32,395 nucleotides of DNA from Roseinatronobacter ekhonensis (GTDB taxonomy: Bacteria; Pseudomonadota; Alphaproteobacteria; Rhodobacterales; Rhodobacteraceae): positions 1-32,395 of the forward strand of contig NZ_UIHC01000039.1 of the NCBI RefSeq assembly GCF_900499075.1, in the 5' to 3' direction. Position numbers and translations under genes: made by a program. The notes under the pieces are model-generated. The model was not told where the DNA came from, did no database searches, and worked only from the letters and a program-made list of their open reading frames with translations. Positions 32,274-32,395 of this stretch are shown one piece after another (positions within the stretch are counted from its first letter, which is position 1; the number at the start of each line of letters is the position of its first letter).

Positions 32274-32395
32274 TGGTCCTGCTTTTTAGGACAGGTTTGC
32301 GGCTTGTCTAAGATGCATCAGATTTATGTTCATGCCGCTTTTCGTATCTCTGCTTGCTCGAAGTATGCCGCGTCTGGGGTGCGTTTGTCGAGCGC
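32274..32395 (-). mobile_element. Insertion sequence end (IS3-like), partial
   Basis: The element edge begins TGGTCCTGC at 32274, with a short hairpin (GTCCT/AGGAC) inside the terminus. It contains the 3' end of a transposase gene on the - strand and runs off the window. It cuts the reading frame of the TRAP permease. TG ends and the transposase tail fit the IS3 family. The other end and any target duplication are outside the window. Confidence 0.75.
32330..32395 (-). CDS. IS transposase C-terminus (partial)
   Basis: Only the last 21 residues are in the window: ALDKRTPDAAYFEQAEIRK plus AA, then TGA. The 'LD.RTPD.AYF' pattern is the usual end of the integrase (OrfB) part of IS3-family transposases. 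It is too short for a subgroup call. The gene reads toward the TRAP permease remnant on the same strand, so transposase readthrough could reach it. Confidence 0.7.
   Translation of the reverse strand, partial: ALDKRTPDAAYFEQAEIRKAA

Overview
The window is GC-rich chromosomal DNA, almost fully coding, with many 4-bp ATGA stop/start overlaps. Gene content and order (ybjN-proC, znuA/zur-znuCB, ihfB-lapA-trpF, yajC-secD-secF-Mth938 gene, a fused TAXI-type TRAP permease) point to a Rhodobacterales-type alphaproteobacterium. I see no rRNA, tRNA, CRISPR array or prophage. The only clear mobile element is the edge of an IS at the far right.

Layout. (1) 290-4188, + strand: YbjN-like protein, proC, CsaA-like tRNA-binding protein, a GyaR-like 2-hydroxyacid dehydrogenase and a DadA-like FAD oxidoreductase. 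(2) 4167-7506: zinc uptake, with zur-znuC-znuB on - and znuA on +, divergent around a Zur-box-like palindrome. ZnuA carries a very long His/Asp-rich tandem repeat. (3) 7569-11526, + strand: ispH, a REP-like inverted repeat pair, a frameshifted LysE-family gene, a DUF3429-like membrane protein, a GST, rnhA and a TRIC/UPF0126 channel. (4) 11616-18622, - strand: a small unknown membrane protein, an Mth938-like protein, secF, secD, yajC, an NDUFAF6-like squalene/phytoene-synthase-fold protein, a methyltransferase and cimA. (5) 18633-20297: a second REP-like pair, further inverted repeats, and cysS whose last third has a different base composition. (6) 20449-23040: a type II sulfide:quinone oxidoreductase with a small membrane protein (-), divergent from an NsrR-like Rrf2 regulator (+). 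A perfect FNR-type site lies in the shared intergenic region. (7) 23137-28396, + strand: a DUF4394-like secreted protein and its terminator, then four tightly packed genes that look like a small surface-polysaccharide locus (WecG/TagA-type transferase, SGNH-like protein, glycoside-hydrolase-like secreted protein, GT2). (8) 28382-32395, - strand: trpF, lapA, ihfB, and a fused TRAP permease whose 5' end is cut by an IS3-like element.

How the genes work together. The zinc module is self-contained: sensor, importer and a periplasmic metal-binding His-rich region. The sulfide module couples an oxygen-responsive site and an Fe-S-type Rrf2 regulator to sulfide oxidation. The four-gene polysaccharide locus holds two glycosyltransferases and two exported carbohydrate-active-looking proteins, and is the best candidate here for an undescribed system. 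All function calls come from reading motifs in translated sequence; no database search was run.
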